Shown: piece by piece, positions 5,938 to 6,647 of the stretch
Layout: each line of letters starts with the position of its first letter
Position numbering within the stretch: position 1 is the stretch's first letter
Source: Chlamydiia bacterium
Lineage (GTDB): Bacteria; Chlamydiota; Chlamydiia; Chlamydiales; JAAZZY01
DNA: 6,647 nt
Assembly (NCBI GenBank): GCA_014239035.1
Contig: JAAZZY010000085.1
Location: forward strand, 1 to 6,647
Direction: 5' to 3'
Notes under the pieces: generated by a model
The model's input: the letters and a program-made list of their open reading frames with translations, nothing else
Told to the model about the DNA's origin: nothing
The model's database searches: none
Translations under genes and position numbers: made by a program

Positions 5938-6645
5938 CTAGTAGATCAGTGCAATGCATCTACAAGTAGATTCTGCCCCATCTCTAATCTTAGCAGGAAG
6001 AGTAACTGCAATTGCGCCGGACTCTGGGACCTTATCTAAATTGGCGAGGTTTTCAATAATAAACTTTCCAGCTGGAAGAATAATGTGGTGAACAGGAAAA
6101 TTCATATTTGAGCCATCAGCAGAGAAAGTATCGATACCTATTCCAACAATATCCCTTTCTAAGAGAAGTTTAACAGCTTCAGGTGAAAATCCAGGGAAAT
6201 GCATCTGATTATCTGCCCCAACATTTCTAAAGCTCTCAGCATCACCCCAGCGCTTGCCCCAACCTGTGTCTGCAGCAATGAAGCTATTTTTGCTAATGGC
6301 TCCATTTCTTTTTTCATATTGCTCGATGTCTTTCACAGATATTAAATAGTCATCATGAATTATACCTGTTGGTCTGATAATACATAGAGGGGACACAAAG
6401 TTTTGGATAGGAATATCGTGAATATCATCTCCACCTTTGACAAAGTGAGAGGGGGCATCCATATGCGTTCCAGTACCTGCAAAAAGTTCATAGCGCATTA
6501 CGCGGCAATTGATTTCTTTGTAGTCTTTTTCAATATAACACTTAAAGCTGCAGCCTGGAGCCCACGTAGGATCTTGTGCGTAGCGGGTGGCAGGACCACG
6601 GCGCGAAGTCTCAGCTCCAACTCCAGGTGACGGATTGGTCCCGAC
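5938..6645 (-). CDS. Cyclase-family metal hydrolase (kynurenine formamidase-like), 5' end not resolved
   Basis: Member of the cyclase family (Pfam PF04199: bacterial kynurenine formamidase, isatin hydrolase and relatives), metal-dependent amide or ester hydrolases; the exact substrate is unknown here. The stop is at 5938-5940. The first in-frame ATG is at 6498, but that would start inside the fold: the frame upstream encodes DPTWAPGCSFKCYIEKDYK (6573 downward), typical of this family just before the metal motif, so the true start lies further right. Counting from M at 6498, the metal motif is GTHMDAPSHF (10-19) with His12, Asp14 and His18. Other family features are AADTGWGKRW (74-83), GIGIDTFSADGSN (118-130), FPVHHIILPAGKFIIENLAN (133-152) and a C-terminal GAESTCRCIAL. 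The position of the first metal His of the classical HxGTHxD motif is Gly8. The frame is open to the window edge, but codons right of 6573 sit in a GC-rich stretch without the expected DLSH-type N-terminal motif. Confidence 0.85.
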   Translation of the reverse strand, partial: VGTNPSPGVGAETSRRGPATRYAQDPTWAPGCSFKCYIEKDYKEINCRVMRYELFAGTGTHMDAPSHFVKGGDDIHDIPIQNFVSPLCIIRPTGIIHDDYLISVKDIEQYEKRNGAISKNSFIAADTGWGKRWGDAESFRNVGADNQMHFPGFSPEAVKLLLERDIVGIGIDTFSADGSNMNFPVHHIILPAGKFIIENLANLDKVPESGAIAVTLPAKIRDGAESTCRCIALIY

Positions 6646-6647
6646 CT
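6574..6647. other. GC-rich right-edge segment of unknown origin
   Basis: By hand count 47 of these 74 bases are G or C (about 64%), against a clearly AT-rich remainder. On the minus strand it stays in frame with the cyclase gene, reading GVGAETSRRGPATRYAQ before DPTW, which does not resemble the family N-terminus; the other two minus frames do not restore it either. It may be a chimeric assembly or library join at a contig end, a recombination boundary, or a genuine unusual N-terminus. I recognise no tRNA, rRNA or adapter in it. Confidence 0.4.

Noticed and set aside
6498..6498. ATG at 6498 as the true start of the cyclase gene
   Set aside because: It would remove about 25 residues upstream that match the family (DPTWAPGCSFKCYIEKDYK) and leave the protein starting a few residues before its metal site; no ribosome binding site precedes it.
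6403..6630. 75-codon plus-strand frame at the right edge
   Set aside because: Antisense to the metal motif and N-terminal part of the cyclase gene; no homology and no ribosome binding site.

Overview
The window is an AT-rich stretch of a Gram-negative bacterial genome in which every gene I can support lies on the minus strand. Read in the direction of transcription (right to left), the order is: a cyclase-family metal hydrolase (kynurenine formamidase-like, open at the right edge), a multi-TM membrane protein with a potassium-channel-like C-terminal pore module, a YheT-type alpha/beta hydrolase, and a three-gene tripartite efflux operon. That operon encodes an outer-membrane factor lipoprotein, an EmrA/HlyD-type membrane fusion protein and an EmrB/DHA2-type MFS transporter that runs off the left edge. 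The outer-membrane factor lipoprotein establishes an envelope with two membranes. The sequence alone does not fix the taxon. AT-rich Gram-negative intracellular lineages such as Legionellales or environmental Chlamydiae are plausible, but this is only a guess.

Region by region. 1-1096 holds the 5' 365 codons of the MFS gene. 1093-2304 is the membrane fusion protein and 2301-3764 the outer-membrane factor. Both junctions inside this operon are 4-base ATGA stop/start overlaps, so the three genes are almost certainly co-transcribed and translationally coupled. 3765-3857 is a compact control region with a perfect TTGACA -35 box and two perfect 7-4-7 palindromes laid over the -35 and -10/start region, which looks like repressor operators. 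3858-4796 is the YheT-like hydrolase. 4797-4900 is its promoter region, with TTGAAT-N17-TATACT embedded in a perfect 9-8-9 inverted repeat. 4901-5803 is the channel-like membrane protein. 5804-5937 is a T-rich intergenic region with a weak terminator candidate. 5938 to the right edge is the cyclase-family gene, whose recognisable homology stops near 6573. The last ~74 bases are abruptly GC-rich and do not look like the expected N-terminus.

The efflux genes together would make a complete pump spanning both membranes: MFS in the inner membrane, MFP across the periplasm, OMF as exit duct. The MFS component is notable for lacking several residues that are normally conserved in proton-coupled drug antiporters, and the pore module of the channel-like protein has TVGN where a potassium channel has TVGYG. 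These two degenerate membrane proteins, together with the palindromic promoter architecture, are the most interesting points. I found no RNA gene, insertion sequence, CRISPR array or clear mobile element.
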